Positions 29,024-39,281 are shown, counted from the first letter of the stretch. The stretch: DNA of 64,000 nucleotides from Flavobacterium sp. MDT1-60 (GCF_014844035.1 NZ_CP062159.1:1364001-1428000); one strand, 5' to 3'. Translations and numbers: made by a program. The notes: generated by a model from the sequence alone, not told the origin.

Positions 29024-31180
29024 ATGGCTAGAGATTTAAAATATACAAGAAATATCGGAATTGCTGCTCATATTGATGCTGGTAAAACAACAACAACGGA
29101 GCGTATTCTTTTTTATACTGGAAAGTCACACAAAATTGGTGAAGTGCACGATGGTGCTGCAACAATGGACTGGATGGCTCAAGAGCAAGAAAGAGGTATT
29201 ACAATTACTTCAGCTGCAACAACTTGTGAGTGGAATTTTCCAACTGAACAAGGTAAAATTTTGCCTGAATCTTTGCCTTACCACTTTAATATTATTGATA
29301 CTCCTGGGCACGTTGACTTTACTGTAGAGGTAAATCGTTCTCTACGTGTACTTGATGGTTTGGTTTTCTTATTTAGTGCTGTTGATGGTGTTGAGCCTCA
29401 GTCAGAAACTAACTGGAGACTTGCTGATCAATACAGAGTTCCGCGTATGGGATTCGTAAACAAAATGGACCGTCAAGGATCTAACTTTTTGGCTGTTTGT
29501 CAACAAGTTCGTGATATGTTAAAGTCAAATGCTGTTGCGATCACTTTGCCAATTGGTGAAGAGAATGATTTCAAAGGTGTTGTAGATTTAGTAAAAAACC
29601 AAGCTATCATCTGGCATGATGCTACTCAAGGGGCGACTTTTGATATTGTGCCAATTCCTGAGGATATGTTAGCTGAAGTTAAAGAATACAGATCTATTCT
29701 TATTGAAGCAGTTGCTGATTACGATGAAAATCTTTTGGAGAAATTCATGGAAGATGAAAACTCTATCACGGAAGAAGAAATCAACAAAGCTTTAAGAGCT
29801 GCAACTATGGATATGGCTATCATTCCAATGATCGCTGGTTCTTCTTTCAAAAACAAAGGAGTTCAATTCATGTTAGATGCAGTTTGTAAATATTTACCTT
29901 CTCCGATGGATAAGGAAGGTATCGAAGGAATTCATCCTGATGATGCTGAATTATTAGAAGAAGATCAAACTAAAATCTTACGTAAACCAGACGTAAAAGA
30001 GCCGTTCGCTGCTTTAGCATTTAAAATTGCTACTGACCCATTCGTAGGTCGTTTAGCTTTCTTCCGTGCTTACTCTGGACGTTTAGATGCTGGTTCTTAT
30101 GTATTGAACACTCGTTCAGGAAATAAAGAAAGAATTTCCCGTATCTACCAAATGCATGCAAACAAACAAAATCCAATCGAATATATTGAGGCTGGAGATA
30201 TTGGAGCTGCTGTTGGATTTAAAGATATCAAAACTGGAGATACATTGTGTGATGAGAAACACCCAATTATTCTTGAGTCTATGAAATTCCCTGCACCGGT
30301 AATTGGTATTGCGATTGAGCCTAAAACTAAAGCTGACGTTGATAAAATGGGTATGGCTTTGGCTAAATTAGCTGAAGAAGATCCAACATTTACTGTTAGA
30401 ACAGATGAGGCTTCGGGGCAAACGATTATTTCGGGTATGGGTGAGCTTCACTTAGATATCTTGGTAGATCGTATGAAACGTGAATTTAAAGTTGAAGTAA
30501 ACCAAGGTGAGCCTCAAGTTGAATATAAAGAAGCGTTTACAAGAACTGCAACACACAGAGAAACTTACAAGAAACAATCTGGAGGTCGTGGTAAATTCGG
30601 TGATATCGTATTTACACTTGAGCCTGCTGACGAAGTTGATGGTAAAGTTCCTGTTGGATTACAGTTTATTAATGCGGTAAAAGGTGGTAACGTTCCTAAA
30701 GAATATATTCCATCTGTAGAAAAAGGTTTCCGTGAAGCTATGAAAACTGGTCCTTTGGCTGGTTATCAAGTGGATAGTTTGAAAGTAACTTTGACAGACG
30801 GATCTTTCCACCCTGTCGATTCTGATGCACTTTCTTTTGAATTAGCAGCTAGAATGGGTTATAGAGAAGTGGCTAAGGCTGCTGGAGCTATTATTCTTGA
30901 GCCTATCATGAAAATGGAAGTTATTACTCCTGAAGAAAACATGGGAGATATCGTGGGTGATATCAACCGTCGTAGAGGTCAGGTAAATGACATGGGTGAC
31001 AGAAATGGTGCTAAAACTATTAAAGCTGATGTGCCTTTATCGGAGATGTTTGGATATGTAACAACATTAAGAACATTGTCTTCTGGTAGAGCTACTTCAA
31101 CAATGGAGTTTTCACATTATGCAGAAACACCTTCTAATATTTCAGAAGCTGTAATTAAAAAAGCAAAAGGTAACGCTTAA
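29024..31180 (+). CDS. fusA: Elongation factor G
   Basis: EF-G is the GTPase that drives translocation and, with RRF, ribosome recycling. At 718 residues it has all G-domain motifs: G1 [13 protein letters not shown], switch I with [22 protein letters not shown]3 DTPGHVDF and G4 NKMDRQG. Domains II-V include the C-terminal [22 protein letters not shown]. This is the main str-operon copy, with the switch-like insert [21 protein letters not shown] common in Bacteroidota. rpsJ follows 11 bases later. Confidence 0.98.
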   Translation: MARDLKYTRNIGIAAHIDAGKTTTTERILFYTGKSHKIGEVHDGAATMDWMAQEQERGITITSAATTCEWNFPTEQGKILPESLPYHFNIIDTPGHVDFTVEVNRSLRVLDGLVFLFSAVDGVEPQSETNWRLADQYRVPRMGFVNKMDRQGSNFLAVCQQVRDMLKSNAVAITLPIGEENDFKGVVDLVKNQAIIWHDATQGATFDIVPIPEDMLAEVKEYRSILIEAVADYDENLLEKFMEDENSITEEEINKALRAATMDMAIIPMIAGSSFKNKGVQFMLDAVCKYLPSPMDKEGIEGIHPDDAELLEEDQTKILRKPDVKEPFAALAFKIATDPFVGRLAFFRAYSGRLDAGSYVLNTRSGNKERISRIYQMHANKQNPIEYIEAGDIGAAVGFKDIKTGDTLCDEKHPIILESMKFPAPVIGIAIEPKTKADVDKMGMALAKLAEEDPTFTVRTDEASGQTIISGMGELHLDILVDRMKREFKVEVNQGEPQVEYKEAFTRTATHRETYKKQSGGRGKFGDIVFTLEPADEVDGKVPVGLQFINAVKGGNVPKEYIPSVEKGFREAMKTGPLAGYQVDSLKVTLTDGSFHPVDSDALSFELAARMGYREVAKAAGAIILEPIMKMEVITPEENMGDIVGDINRRRGQVNDMGDRNGAKTIKADVPLSEMFGYVTTLRTLSSGRATSTMEFSHYAETPSNISEAVIKKAKGNA

Positions 31181-31191
31181 TTCTTAAGAAA

Positions 31192-31498
31192 ATGAGTCAA
31201 AAAATCAGAATAAAACTAAAATCTTACGATCACATGTTGGTAGATAAATCTGCTGAAAAGATCGTAAAAAACAGTAAAAACTACTGGAGCAGTTGTAACA
31301 GGTCCAATTCCGTTGCCAACTCACAAAAAACTTTTCACTGTGTTGCGTTCTCCGCACGTTAACAAAAAAGCGAGAGAGCAATTTGAAGTAATGTCATACA
31401 AGAGATTGATTGATATTTATTCATCTTCATCTAAAACTATTGATGCATTAATGAAGCTTGAATTGCCAAGTGGAGTTGAAGTAGAGATAAAAGTATAA
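31192..31498 (+). CDS. rpsJ: 30S ribosomal protein S10 (reading frame broken by one extra A)
   Basis: S10 is a 30S head protein and, as NusE, a partner of NusB in antitermination. The ATG at 31192 gives [15 protein letters not shown] and continues in frame to SAEKIVK. There a 6-A run at 31266-31271 has one base too many. The remaining family sequence ([20 protein letters not shown] to [12 protein letters not shown]) lies in the next frame and stops at 31498. Deleting one A gives a normal 101-residue S10. Because the gene is essential, and rpsL has the same defect, a base-calling error is the simplest reading. Confidence 0.92.
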
Positions 31499-31522
31499 TT
31501 TTTTTTATTATATTTTATATAG

Positions 31523-31553
31523 AAAGCGAGGCAGTAATGTCTCGCTTTTTTTT
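31523..31553 (+). terminator. Terminator after rpsJ
   Basis: AAAGCGAG (31523-31530) pairs with CTCGCTTT (31541-31548), with T to 31553. It ends the str operon 24 bases after the rpsJ stop and separates rpsJ from the remaining S10-operon genes. Confidence 0.88.
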
Positions 31554-31803
31554 ATTGTCATAAATTCTGTTTTGTTGTTTTTGACTAACTGTTTTTAATG
31601 ATGATATTTTTCTTTTTTTTGTTGAAATGCCTTTTGTTTAGCTTGTTGTCGATGGTTTTTAAAGATTGGATTATGTAATTGTTAAGAAAAGTATTTTTGT
31701 AGATTATGATTAATTGGTTGAATTTTTTCAATAAATAAAATATTATTGAAGAAAGCTTTTGAGCTTGAATTTTGATAATGAGCGATTTAATTTTTATAAC
31801 TGT
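31554..31803. other. AT-rich non-coding spacer between rpsJ and rplC
   Basis: About 250 bases, T-rich on the plus strand, with no coding frame of note, no RNA gene and no repeat that I recognise. Only the rplC promoter at its downstream edge is supported. Confidence 0.6.
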
Positions 31804-31834
31804 TTGGTATATTCAATTTTAATATCTACTTTTG
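31804..31834 (+). promoter_or_regulatory. Promoter of the S10 operon (rplC)
   Basis: TTG (31804-31806) and TACTTTTG (31827-31834) are 20 bases apart. Transcription would begin near 31840, leaving a leader of about 60 bases before the rplC ATG at 31904. Confidence 0.72.
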
Positions 31835-31903
31835 CACTCCCTGTTTGGAAATTTCTGTTATTTTCAAATTGAAGGGAATTTTAGTAATTAATAATTAATA
31901 TTT

Positions 31904-32521
31904 ATGTCTGGGTTAATTGGTAAAAAAATCGGCATGACTAGCATTTTTGATGAAAACGGGAAAAATATTCCTTGTACAGTAATCGAAGCTGGGCCGTGTG
32001 TTGTTACCCAAGTCAGAACCAAAGGTGTTGACGGGTACGAAGCGTTGCAACTTGGTTTCGATGACAAAAACGAGAAACATTCCACTAAAGCGGCTTTAGG
32101 TCACTTTAAAAAAGCTGGAACTGTTGCTAAGAAAAAAGTCGTTGAATTTCAAGATTTTGCAACTGAACAAAAATTAGGAGATCTTATTGATGTTTCTATT
32201 TTTGCTGAAGGAGAATTTGTAGATGTACAAGGTGTATCTAAAGGTAAAGGTTTTCAAGGGGTTGTTAAACGTCACGGATTTGGTGGTGTTGGACAAGCAA
32301 CTCACGGTCAACACAACCGTTTAAGAGCGCCAGGTTCTGTGGGAGCTTCTTCTTATCCATCTAGAGTATTCAAAGGAATGCGTATGGCTGGAAGAATGGG
32401 AGGAGACAATGTAAAAGTTCAAAACCTTAGAGTTTTAAAAGTAGTGGCTGAAAAGAACCTGCTTGTTATTAAAGGATGCGTTCCTGGACATAAAAACTCT
32501 TATGTAATCATTCAGAAGTAA
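31904..32521 (+). CDS. rplC: 50S ribosomal protein L3
   Basis: L3 initiates 50S assembly and reaches toward the peptidyl-transferase centre. Its 205 residues begin [19 protein letters not shown] and contain the conserved extension [17 protein letters not shown] and [24 protein letters not shown]. It is the first gene after a dedicated promoter, and its stop overlaps the rplD ATG by one base (TAATG), which suggests translational coupling. Confidence 0.98.
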   Translation: MSGLIGKKIGMTSIFDENGKNIPCTVIEAGPCVVTQVRTKGVDGYEALQLGFDDKNEKHSTKAALGHFKKAGTVAKKKVVEFQDFATEQKLGDLIDVSIFAEGEFVDVQGVSKGKGFQGVVKRHGFGGVGQATHGQHNRLRAPGSVGASSYPSRVFKGMRMAGRMGGDNVKVQNLRVLKVVAEKNLLVIKGCVPGHKNSYVIIQK

Positions 32522-33150
32522 TGGAAGTAAAAGTATTAGATTTCAACGGAAAAGATACTGGAAGAAAAGTTCAACTTTCTGATTCAGTATTCGCAATTGA
32601 ACCAAACAATCACGCTGTATACCTTGATGTAAAGCAATATCTTGCTAATCAAAGACAAGGAACTCACAAAGCAAAAGAAAGAGCTGAAGTGACAGGAAGT
32701 ACACGTAAGATTAAAAAACAAAAAGGAACAGGTACAGCTCGTGCGGGAAGTATTAAAAATCCATTGTTTAAGGGTGGTGGAACAGTTTTCGGACCAAGAC
32801 CAAGAAGTTATTCATTTAAATTGAATAAAAGCTTGAAAAGATTGGCTAGAAAATCAGCTTTCTCAATCAAAGCAAAAGAGTCGAATATCATCGTTCTTGA
32901 AGACTTTAATTTTGAAGCGCCAAACACTAAAAATTTCATTAACGTTTTGAAAGCTTTAGGGTTAGAAAATAAAAAATCTCTATTTGTGTTGGGAGAGTCA
33001 AATAAAAATGTATATTTGTCGTCACGCAATTTAAAGGCTTCTAATGTCGTAACTAGCTCAGAATTAAGCACTTACGCTATTTTAAACACTAATAATTTAG
33101 TGCTTTTAGAAGGTTCTTTGGAGTTAATCGAAGAAAATTTAAGCAAATAA
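32521..33150 (+). CDS. rplD: 50S ribosomal protein L4
   Basis: L4 lines the exit tunnel and in E. coli represses the S10 operon. The 209-residue protein carries the tunnel loop signature ([35 protein letters not shown], residues about 60-100). Its start codon shares a base with the rplC stop. No E. coli-like S10 leader is obvious upstream of rplC, so regulation by L4 cannot be claimed. Confidence 0.97.
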   Translation: MEVKVLDFNGKDTGRKVQLSDSVFAIEPNNHAVYLDVKQYLANQRQGTHKAKERAEVTGSTRKIKKQKGTGTARAGSIKNPLFKGGGTVFGPRPRSYSFKLNKSLKRLARKSAFSIKAKESNIIVLEDFNFEAPNTKNFINVLKALGLENKKSLFVLGESNKNVYLSSRNLKASNVVTSSELSTYAILNTNNLVLLEGSLELIEENLSK

Positions 33151-33157
33151 TAGGAAT

Positions 33158-33448
33158 ATGAGTATCATAATTAGACCTATAGTAACAGAAAAAGTAACCA
33201 AAGAAAGTGAAGTTTTAAACCGCTTCGGATTCGTTGTTGACAAAAAAGCAAACAAAGTTCAGATTAAGAAAGCTATTGAAGCTGCTTATGGAGTAACTAT
33301 CGTTTCAGTTAACACGATGAACGTAAGACCGGATAGAACTACAAAATACACTAAAAGTGGTTTGATCAGTGGAAAGACAAATGCAATTAAAAAAGCGATT
33401 GTTCAAGTACAAGAAGGAGAAACAATTGATTTTTACAACAATATCTAA
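33158..33448 (+). CDS. rplW: 50S ribosomal protein L23
   Basis: L23 lies at the tunnel exit and docks trigger factor and SRP. The 96-residue protein starts MSIIIRPIVTEKVT and contains the RNA-binding VDKKANKVQIKKAIEAAYGV and the extended loop with NVRPDRTTKYTKSGLISGKTN. It is seven bases after rplD and nine before rplB in the same operon. Confidence 0.97.
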   Translation: MSIIIRPIVTEKVTKESEVLNRFGFVVDKKANKVQIKKAIEAAYGVTIVSVNTMNVRPDRTTKYTKSGLISGKTNAIKKAIVQVQEGETIDFYNNI

Positions 33449-33457
33449 GATAGAAAA

Positions 33458-34282
33458 ATGTCAGTAAGAAAATTAAAACCTATTACCCCAGGTCAGCGAT
33501 TTAGAGTTGTGAATGGTTATGACGCCATTACAACTGATAAGCCGGAACGCTCTTTGATAGCGCCGATAAAAAACTCTGGAGGTAGAAATAGTCAAGGAAA
33601 GATGACCATGCGTTATACGGGTGGTGGTCACAAGCAGAGATATCGTATTATTGATTTCAAACGTACAAAAGAAGGAATTCCAGCTACAGTGAAATCAATC
33701 GAATATGATCCAAATCGTACTGCGTTTATCGCTTTATTAGCTTATGCTGATGGAGAGAAAACTTATGTTATTGCTCAAAACGGATTGAAAGTTGGTCAGA
33801 AATTAGTTTCTGGTCCAGAATCTCAACCAGAAATTGGTAATACATTGCCTTTAAGTAGAATTCCTTTAGGAACTGTAATCTCTTGTATTGAGTTACGTCC
33901 AGGTCAAGGTGCGGTAATCGCTCGTTCGGCTGGTACATTTGCTCAGTTAATGGCAAGAGATGGAAAATATGCTACAATTAAAATGCCATCTGGTGAAACA
34001 AGATTGATCTTGTTAACTTGTTCGGCTACTATTGGAGCTGTTTCTAATTCAGACCACCAATTAGTTGTATCAGGAAAAGCTGGTAGAACAAGATGGTTAG
34101 GAAGAAGACCTAGAACAAGACCTGTTGCAATGAACCCTGTTGATCACCCAATGGGTGGTGGAGAAGGACGTTCTTCTGGTGGACATCCACGTTCAAGAAA
34201 TGGAATACCAGCAAAAGGTTATAGAACTCGTTCTAAGAAAAACCCGAGTAACAAGTATATCGTAGAACGTAGAAAGAAATAA
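33458..34282 (+). CDS. rplB: 50S ribosomal protein L2
   Basis: L2 bridges the subunits and supports peptidyl transfer. The 274-residue protein shows the N-terminal [14 protein letters not shown], the RNA-binding [24 protein letters not shown] and the C-terminal [21 protein letters not shown], which holds the functionally important His. It ends with a lysine/arginine-rich tail. Confidence 0.98.
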   Translation: MSVRKLKPITPGQRFRVVNGYDAITTDKPERSLIAPIKNSGGRNSQGKMTMRYTGGGHKQRYRIIDFKRTKEGIPATVKSIEYDPNRTAFIALLAYADGEKTYVIAQNGLKVGQKLVSGPESQPEIGNTLPLSRIPLGTVISCIELRPGQGAVIARSAGTFAQLMARDGKYATIKMPSGETRLILLTCSATIGAVSNSDHQLVVSGKAGRTRWLGRRPRTRPVAMNPVDHPMGGGEGRSSGGHPRSRNGIPAKGYRTRSKKNPSNKYIVERRKK

Positions 34283-34288
34283 TAAGAT

Positions 34289-34567
34289 ATGGCACGTTCA
34301 TTAAAAAAAGGACCTTTCGTTCATTATAAGTTAGACAAGAAAGTTCAGGAAAACATTGAAAATGGTAATAAAGGAGTGGTTAAGACTTGGTCTAGAGCTT
34401 CTATGATTACTCCGGACTTTGTTGGACAAACTATCGCAGTTCATAACGGTCGTCAATTTGTACCAGTTTACGTAACAGAAAACATGGTAGGTCACAAATT
34501 AGGAGAATTTTCACCAACTAGATCTTTTAGAGGTCATGCTGGAGCAAAAAATAAAGGTAAAAAATAA
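34289..34567 (+). CDS. rpsS: 30S ribosomal protein S19
   Basis: S19 binds the 30S head with S13 near the A-site tRNA. The 92-residue protein has [15 protein letters not shown], the central [29 protein letters not shown] and the C-terminal [17 protein letters not shown], all diagnostic. It is six bases after rplB and six before rplV. Confidence 0.98.
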   Translation: MARSLKKGPFVHYKLDKKVQENIENGNKGVVKTWSRASMITPDFVGQTIAVHNGRQFVPVYVTENMVGHKLGEFSPTRSFRGHAGAKNKGKK

Positions 34568-34573
34568 GAAGCA

Positions 34574-34987
34574 ATGGGAGTTCGTAAAAGAGAAACAGCA
34601 GATGCGAGAAAAGAGGCTAATAAGTCTATTGCTTTCGCAAAATTGAATAACTGCCCTACTTCACCTAGAAAAATGCGCTTAGTAGCGGACTTGGTAAGAG
34701 GTCAGAAGGTAGAAAGAGCACTTAACATCTTAAGATTCAGTTCTAAAGAAGCTTCAAGAAAATTAGAGAAACTATTATTATCTGCAATCAACAACTGGGA
34801 GCAAAAAAATAGTGAAGGTAATTTGGAAGAAGCTGGGTTATTTGTTAAAGAGATCAGAGTAGATGGTGGAATGATGTTGAAAAGACTTCGTCCAGCTCCA
34901 CAAGGTCGTGCACACAGAATAAGAAAACGTTCTAATCACGTTACAATCGTGCTTGGAGCTATCAATAACACACAAAGCAATTCTTAA
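34574..34987 (+). CDS. rplV: 50S ribosomal protein L22
   Basis: L22 contributes a beta hairpin to the exit tunnel, a macrolide-related site. The 137-residue protein has the core [29 protein letters not shown] and the hairpin region [31 protein letters not shown] short extra N-terminal basic segment ([18 protein letters not shown]) precedes the core. Confidence 0.97.
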
Positions 34988-34992
34988 GCAGC

Positions 34993-35754
34993 ATGGGACA
35001 AAAGACAAATCCAATTGGAAATAGACTTGGTATCATCAGAGGGTGGGACTCAAACTGGTATGGTGGAAATGATTACGGTGATAAACTTGCCGAAGATCAC
35101 AAAATCAGAAAGTATATCCACGCTCGTTTATCAAAAGCTAGTGTATCAAAAGTAATCATCGAGAGAACTTTGAAACTTGTAACCGTTACTATCACTACTG
35201 CCAGACCTGGTATAATTATCGGAAAAGGTGGACAAGAGGTAGACAAGTTAAAAGAAGAACTTAAGAAAGTTACTGACAAAGAGGTTCAAATCAACATCTT
35301 TGAAATCAAAAGACCTGAATTAGATGCTTATCTTGTGGCGACAAGCATCGCTCGTCAAATCGAAAGCCGTATTTCTTACAGACGTGCAATCAAAATGGCT
35401 ATTGCTGCTTCTATGCGTATGAACGCTGAAGGTATCAAAGTTTTGATTTCTGGTCGTTTGAATGGTGCTGAGATGGCACGTTCAGAAGGTTTCAAAGAAG
35501 GTAGAATTCCTCTATCAACTTTCAGAGCTGACATTGATTATGCTTTGGCTGAAGCTCATACTACTTATGGTAGAATGGGTATCAAAGTATGGATCATGAA
35601 AGGTGAAGTTTATGGAAAGAGAGATCTTTCTCCGCTTGCAGGAATGGATAAAAAACAATCTGGAACTGGTGGTGGTAAAGGTGGAGATTCTCCGAGAGGA
35701 GACAGAAAACCTTTTAATAAAGGTGGTAAACCAGACGCTCGTAAAAGAAAGTAA
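34993..35754 (+). CDS. rpsC: 30S ribosomal protein S3
   Basis: S3 forms part of the mRNA entry site and has helicase activity with S4 and S5. The 253-residue protein has the N-terminal [25 protein letters not shown], the KH-domain loop [19 protein letters not shown], and the C-terminal domain with [23 protein letters not shown]. The tail (about 220-253) is Gly/Lys/Arg-rich and longer than in E. coli, likely disordered. Confidence 0.98.
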   Translation: MGQKTNPIGNRLGIIRGWDSNWYGGNDYGDKLAEDHKIRKYIHARLSKASVSKVIIERTLKLVTVTITTARPGIIIGKGGQEVDKLKEELKKVTDKEVQINIFEIKRPELDAYLVATSIARQIESRISYRRAIKMAIAASMRMNAEGIKVLISGRLNGAEMARSEGFKEGRIPLSTFRADIDYALAEAHTTYGRMGIKVWIMKGEVYGKRDLSPLAGMDKKQSGTGGGKGGDSPRGDRKPFNKGGKPDARKRK

Positions 35755-35773
35755 ATTTTTAAACTAAAGAAAA

Positions 35774-36199
35774 ATGTTACAGCCTAAAAGAACAAAATAC
35801 CGTAAGGTACAAAAGGGTAAAATGAAAGGTAACTCTCAAAGAGGGCATGAACTTTCTAATGGAATGTTTGGTATTAAATCTGTACATGAAGATGGAATGT
35901 TCTTAACCTCTCGTCAAATTGAAGCTGCGCGTATCGCTGCAACTCGTTTCATGAAGAGAGAAGGACAATTATGGATCAAAATATTTCCAGACAAACCAAT
36001 TACTAAGAAGCCTCTTGAGGTACGTATGGGTAAAGGTAAAGGTGCCGTTGAATATTGGGCTGCCGTTGTTAAACCCGGAAGAATTATGTTTGAAGTTGGA
36101 GGAGTTCCTTTATCAGTTGCAAAAGAGGCTTTACGTCTTGCAGCTCAAAAGCTTCCAGTAAAAACTAAGTTCGTCGTTGCTAGAGATTTCGAAGCATAA
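35774..36199 (+). CDS. rplP: 50S ribosomal protein L16
   Basis: L16 organises the A-site tRNA elbow on the 50S subunit. The 141-residue protein begins [20 protein letters not shown] and has [36 protein letters not shown], including the RMGKGKG loop where E. coli L16 Arg81 is hydroxylated. It is followed by rpmC after 13 bases. Confidence 0.98.
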   Translation: MLQPKRTKYRKVQKGKMKGNSQRGHELSNGMFGIKSVHEDGMFLTSRQIEAARIAATRFMKREGQLWIKIFPDKPITKKPLEVRMGKGKGAVEYWAAVVKPGRIMFEVGGVPLSVAKEALRLAAQKLPVKTKFVVARDFEA

Positions 36200-36212
36200 T
36201 TTATATTATATT

Positions 36213-36404
36213 ATGAAACAATCAGAAATAAAAGATCTTTCTGCAGCGGAGTTGCAAGAAAAACTTAGTCAAACTAAGAAGATATATGCTGACCTAAAAA
36301 TGGCCCACGCTATTTCTCCAATTGAGAATCCACTTCAAATTAGAAGTGTAAGAAGAACAGTTGCAAGATTGGCTACAGAGCTAACTAAAAGAGAGTTACA
36401 ATAA
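36213..36404 (+). CDS. rpmC: 50S ribosomal protein L29
   Basis: L29 is a small two-helix protein next to L23 at the tunnel exit. The ATG at 36213 gives a 63-residue protein (MKQSEIKDLSAAELQEKL, then KMAHAISPIENPLQIRSVRRTVARL). An in-frame TTG farther upstream would overlap rplP and add residues foreign to the family, so it is not used. Confidence 0.96.
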   Translation: MKQSEIKDLSAAELQEKLSQTKKIYADLKMAHAISPIENPLQIRSVRRTVARLATELTKRELQ

Positions 36405-36421
36405 TTGTATTCTGCTGAAAG

Positions 36422-36682
36422 ATGGAAGAAAAAAGAAATTTAAGAAAAGAAAGAATAGGTGTTGTTACTTCAAATAAAATGGATAAATCTATTGTTATTG
36501 CTGAAGTAAGAAAAGTAAAACACCCATTATACGGTAAGTTCGTGTTGAAAACAAAGAAATACGTTGCACACGACGAAACAAACGACTGTAACATTGGAGA
36601 TACTGTAAGAATTAGCGAAACGCGTCCTTTAAGTAAAACAAAATGTTGGAGATTAGTTGAAATCTTAGAAAGAGCTAAATAA
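36422..36682 (+). CDS. rpsQ: 30S ribosomal protein S17
   Basis: S17 is an early-binding OB-fold protein of the 30S body. The 86-residue protein has [31 protein letters not shown], the [38 protein letters not shown] region and a short C-terminus. It ends two bases before rplN. Confidence 0.97.
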   Translation: MEEKRNLRKERIGVVTSNKMDKSIVIAEVRKVKHPLYGKFVLKTKKYVAHDETNDCNIGDTVRISETRPLSKTKCWRLVEILERAK

Positions 36683-36684
36683 TT

Positions 36685-37053
36685 ATGGTACAACAGGAAT
36701 CAAGACTAAAAGTAGCAGATAACACGGGAGCAAAAGAAGTTTTAACTATCCGTGTTTTAGGAGGTACCAAAAGAAGGTATGCCTCTGTTGGTGACAAGAT
36801 TGTAGTATCTATTAAAGATGCAACTCCTAACGGTAACGTTAAAAAAGGAGCTGTTTCAACTGCAGTTGTTGTACGTACCAAAAAAGAAGTGAGAAGAGCT
36901 GATGGTTCTTATATCCGTTTCGATGACAATGCATGTGTTCTTTTGAATGCTGCAGGAGAAATGAGAGGAACTCGTGTTTTTGGTCCGGTAGCAAGAGAAC
37001 TTCGTGAAAAACAATTCATGAAAATTGTATCATTAGCACCAGAAGTGCTTTAA
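36685..37053 (+). CDS. rplN: 50S ribosomal protein L14
   Basis: L14 lies at the subunit interface and contacts the silencing factor RsfS and helix 14. The 122-residue protein begins [20 protein letters not shown] and has [37 protein letters not shown] and [28 protein letters not shown]. Full length, no anomalies. Confidence 0.98.
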
Positions 37054-37064
37054 TTCGTTTTAAG

Positions 37065-37379
37065 ATGATAAAGCTAAAAATAAAATCAGGAGATATCGTA
37101 AGAGTTATTGCTGGAGACCATAAAGGTGCTGAAGGTAAAGTTTTACGTGTTTACCGTGAGAAAAATAAAGCGATAGTTGAAGGTGTAAACATGGTTTCGA
37201 AACATACAAAACCAAGTGCTAAAAACCCTCAAGGTGGTATCGTTAAGAAAGAAGCTTCTATACAAATATCTAACATTTCACTAATTGATCCTAAAACTAA
37301 GGAAGCAACTAGAGTTGGTATTAGAGTAGAAGGAGATAAGAAAGTAAGATTTTCAAAAAAATCTAATCAAGTACTATAG
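37065..37379 (+). CDS. rplX: 50S ribosomal protein L24
   Basis: L24 starts 50S assembly and stays near the tunnel exit. The 104-residue protein shows the KOW motif ([38 protein letters not shown], about residues 6-43) and the conserved [21 protein letters not shown]. It is separated from rplE by two bases. Confidence 0.97.
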   Translation: MIKLKIKSGDIVRVIAGDHKGAEGKVLRVYREKNKAIVEGVNMVSKHTKPSAKNPQGGIVKKEASIQISNISLIDPKTKEATRVGIRVEGDKKVRFSKKSNQVL

Positions 37380-37381
37380 TA

Positions 37382-37933
37382 ATGGCATATACACCTAGAC
37401 TAAAAGAAGAATATAAGAGTAGAGTAATCTCTGCTCTTAAAGAGGAATTCGGATATACAAACGTGATGCAAGTTCCAAAACTTGAGAAAATCGTTTTGAG
37501 CCGTGGAGTTGGTGCAGCTGTATCTGATAAAAAACTTATTGACTATGCAGTTGATGAGTTAACAAAGATCACTGGACAAAAAGCAGTATCTACAATTTCA
37601 AAGAAAGACGTTGCGTCTTTTAAATTGAGAAAAGGGATGCCTATTGGAGCAAAAGTTACTTTACGTGGAGAAAGAATGTATGAGTTTTTAGATAGACTTG
37701 TTACTTCTGCTTTACCACGCGTTAGAGATTTTAGTGGTATTAAAGCTACTGGTTTCGACGGAAGAGGTAATTACAACCTTGGAGTTTTGGAGCAAATCAT
37801 TTTTCCGGAAATTGATATTGACAAAGTAAACAAAATTTCAGGAATGGATATTACATTTGTTACTACTGCAAAAACAGACAAGGAAGCAAAGTCATTATTG
37901 GCTGAATTAGGATTACCTTTTAAAAAGAATTAA
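37382..37933 (+). CDS. rplE: 50S ribosomal protein L5
   Basis: L5 carries 5S rRNA with L18 and contacts the P-site tRNA. The 183-residue protein has [23 protein letters not shown], the conserved [20 protein letters not shown] and [26 protein letters not shown], and [20 protein letters not shown]. rpsN follows after three bases. Confidence 0.98.
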   Translation: MAYTPRLKEEYKSRVISALKEEFGYTNVMQVPKLEKIVLSRGVGAAVSDKKLIDYAVDELTKITGQKAVSTISKKDVASFKLRKGMPIGAKVTLRGERMYEFLDRLVTSALPRVRDFSGIKATGFDGRGNYNLGVLEQIIFPEIDIDKVNKISGMDITFVTTAKTDKEAKSLLAELGLPFKKN

Positions 37934-37936
37934 GAC

Positions 37937-38206
37937 ATGGCTAAAGAATCAATGAAAGCCCGCGAGGTTAAGAGAGAAAAAACGGTAGCAAAGTATGCTG
38001 AGAAAAGAAAAGCTTTGAAAGAGGCTGGAGATTTTGAAGGTTTACAAAAATTACCTAAAAATGCTTCACCAGTTCGTTTGCACAATCGTTGTAAATTAAC
38101 AGGTAGACCAAGAGGGTATATCCGTCAATTCGGTATTTCACGTGTAACTTTCCGTGAAATGGCTAATAATGGATTAATTCCTGGAGTTAAAAAGGCATCT
38201 TGGTAA
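37937..38206 (+). CDS. rpsN: 30S ribosomal protein S14, zinc-independent form
   Basis: S14 is a 30S head protein next to S3 and S10. The 89-residue length and the absence of the paired CxxC motifs mark the C-minus, zinc-free form; only one Cys ([13 protein letters not shown]) is present. Other conserved text is [14 protein letters not shown] and [25 protein letters not shown]. The last Trp codon overlaps the -33 element of a promoter for rpsH. Confidence 0.97.
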   Translation: MAKESMKAREVKREKTVAKYAEKRKALKEAGDFEGLQKLPKNASPVRLHNRCKLTGRPRGYIRQFGISRVTFREMANNGLIPGVKKASW

Positions 38207-38230
38207 TCTCGCAATAAGTTACTACTTTTG
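38200..38230 (+). promoter_or_regulatory. Internal promoter before rpsH
   Basis: TTG (38200-38202, in the last codons of rpsN) and TACTTTTG (38223-38230) are separated by 20 bases, matching the phylum consensus. It would start a second transcript for the rest of the spc and alpha genes at about 38236. Confidence 0.7.
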
Positions 38231-38260
38231 CAAACCAAAAAATAATTTTAATTGATTAAA

Positions 38261-38290
38261 GGTTCGGGAGGCGGGTGCCTCCCGAAAACC
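38261..38290 (+). promoter_or_regulatory. GC-rich hairpin in the rpsH leader
   Basis: TTCGGGAGGC (38263-38272) pairs perfectly with GCCTCCCGAA (38277-38286) around the loop GGGT, with flanking GG/CC able to extend it. No T-run follows, so it is not a plain terminator. It lies between an internal promoter and the rpsH ATG. A protein-binding or attenuation role is possible. Confidence 0.55.
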
Positions 38291-38310
38291 ATAGTCGCAA
38301 TCAAATACAT

Positions 38311-38709
38311 ATGTATACAGATCCTATTGCAGATTATTTGACTAGAGTTCGTAACGCTGTGGCTGCAAACCACAAAGTTGTTGAAATTCCAGCTTCTAAT
38401 CTAAAAAAAGAAATAACTAAGATCTTATTTGATCAAGGTTATATCTTGAGTTACAAATTTGAAGACAACTCTGTTCAGGGTTCAATCAAAATCGCTTTAA
38501 AGTATGATAAAGATACAAAAGAGCCTGTAATTAAAGATATCCAAAGAATTAGTAAACCTGGTTTACGTAAATATGCAGGTGCTGCCAAATTACCAAGAAT
38601 CCTTAATGGATTAGGAATTGCAATTGTTTCAACTTCAAAAGGTCTTATGACTGGAAAGCAAGCGAAACAATTTAATGTAGGTGGTGAAGTAATTTGTTAC
38701 GTATACTAA
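38311..38709 (+). CDS. rpsH: 30S ribosomal protein S8
   Basis: S8 binds the central domain of 16S rRNA and in E. coli represses the spc operon. The ATG at 38311 gives a 132-residue protein starting MYTDPIADYLTRVRNAVAANH, with RISKPGLRKYAG and GLGIAIVSTSKGLMTGKQA. An in-frame GTG at 38275 would read through the leader hairpin and add unrelated residues, so it is rejected. The 104-base gap from rpsN is the largest inside the spc cluster before rpsK-rpsD. Confidence 0.97.
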   Translation: MYTDPIADYLTRVRNAVAANHKVVEIPASNLKKEITKILFDQGYILSYKFEDNSVQGSIKIALKYDKDTKEPVIKDIQRISKPGLRKYAGAAKLPRILNGLGIAIVSTSKGLMTGKQAKQFNVGGEVICYVY

Positions 38710-38727
38710 TTTTAAAGACTAAATAAG

Positions 38728-39270
38728 ATGTCAAGAATAGGTAAAAGCCCAATTGTAATCGCTGCTGGAGTAACTGTAGAAGTTAAGGACGGTATCGTTA
38801 CGGTAAAAGGAAAAAAAGGTCAACTAACTCAGGAGTTTTCGGACATTACTGTTAAAGTTGAAGGCGATCAAGTTCTATTAGAAAGATCGTCTGATCATAA
38901 AGACCAAAGAGCAAAACACGGATTATACAGATCATTAATCAATAATATGATAATTGGTGTATCTGAAGGTTTTACAAAAGAACTTGAATTAGTTGGAGTT
39001 GGTTATAGAGCTTCAAACCAAGGTCAAAAGTTAGATTTAGCTCTTGGATATTCTCACAATATTGTTTTAGAAGTTGCTCCAGAAGTAGTTTTAGAAACAA
39101 TATCTGAAAAAGGTAAAAACCCTATAGTAAAATTAACATCATTTGATAAACAACTTTTAGGTCAGGTTGCTGCGAAAATCAGAGGTTTCCGTAAGCCTGA
39201 GCCATACAAAGGAAAAGGTGTTAAATTTGTGGGTGAAGTATTAAGAAGAAAAGCAGGTAAATCAGCTTAA
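38728..39270 (+). CDS. rplF: 50S ribosomal protein L6
   Basis: L6 binds near the sarcin-ricin loop and factor-binding site. The 180-residue protein has the two L6 repeats, starting [22 protein letters not shown], with [24 protein letters not shown] and the C-terminal signature [27 protein letters not shown]. Confidence 0.98.
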   Translation: MSRIGKSPIVIAAGVTVEVKDGIVTVKGKKGQLTQEFSDITVKVEGDQVLLERSSDHKDQRAKHGLYRSLINNMIIGVSEGFTKELELVGVGYRASNQGQKLDLALGYSHNIVLEVAPEVVLETISEKGKNPIVKLTSFDKQLLGQVAAKIRGFRKPEPYKGKGVKFVGEVLRRKAGKSA

Positions 39271-39281
39271 AAAATAAGATT

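Noticed and set aside
29061..29327. Overlapping frame inside fusA and similar frames opposite rarA, enolase, carA, SusC and ribosomal genes
   Set aside because: They are out-of-frame shadows of strongly conserved genes, with biased composition and no own signals.
36177..36212. TTG start for rpmC overlapping rplP
   Set aside because: It adds residues unlike L29; the ATG at 36213 gives the family length.
38275..38310. GTG start for rpsH inside the leader hairpin
   Set aside because: It adds 12 residues foreign to S8; the ATG at 38311 gives the normal 132-residue protein.
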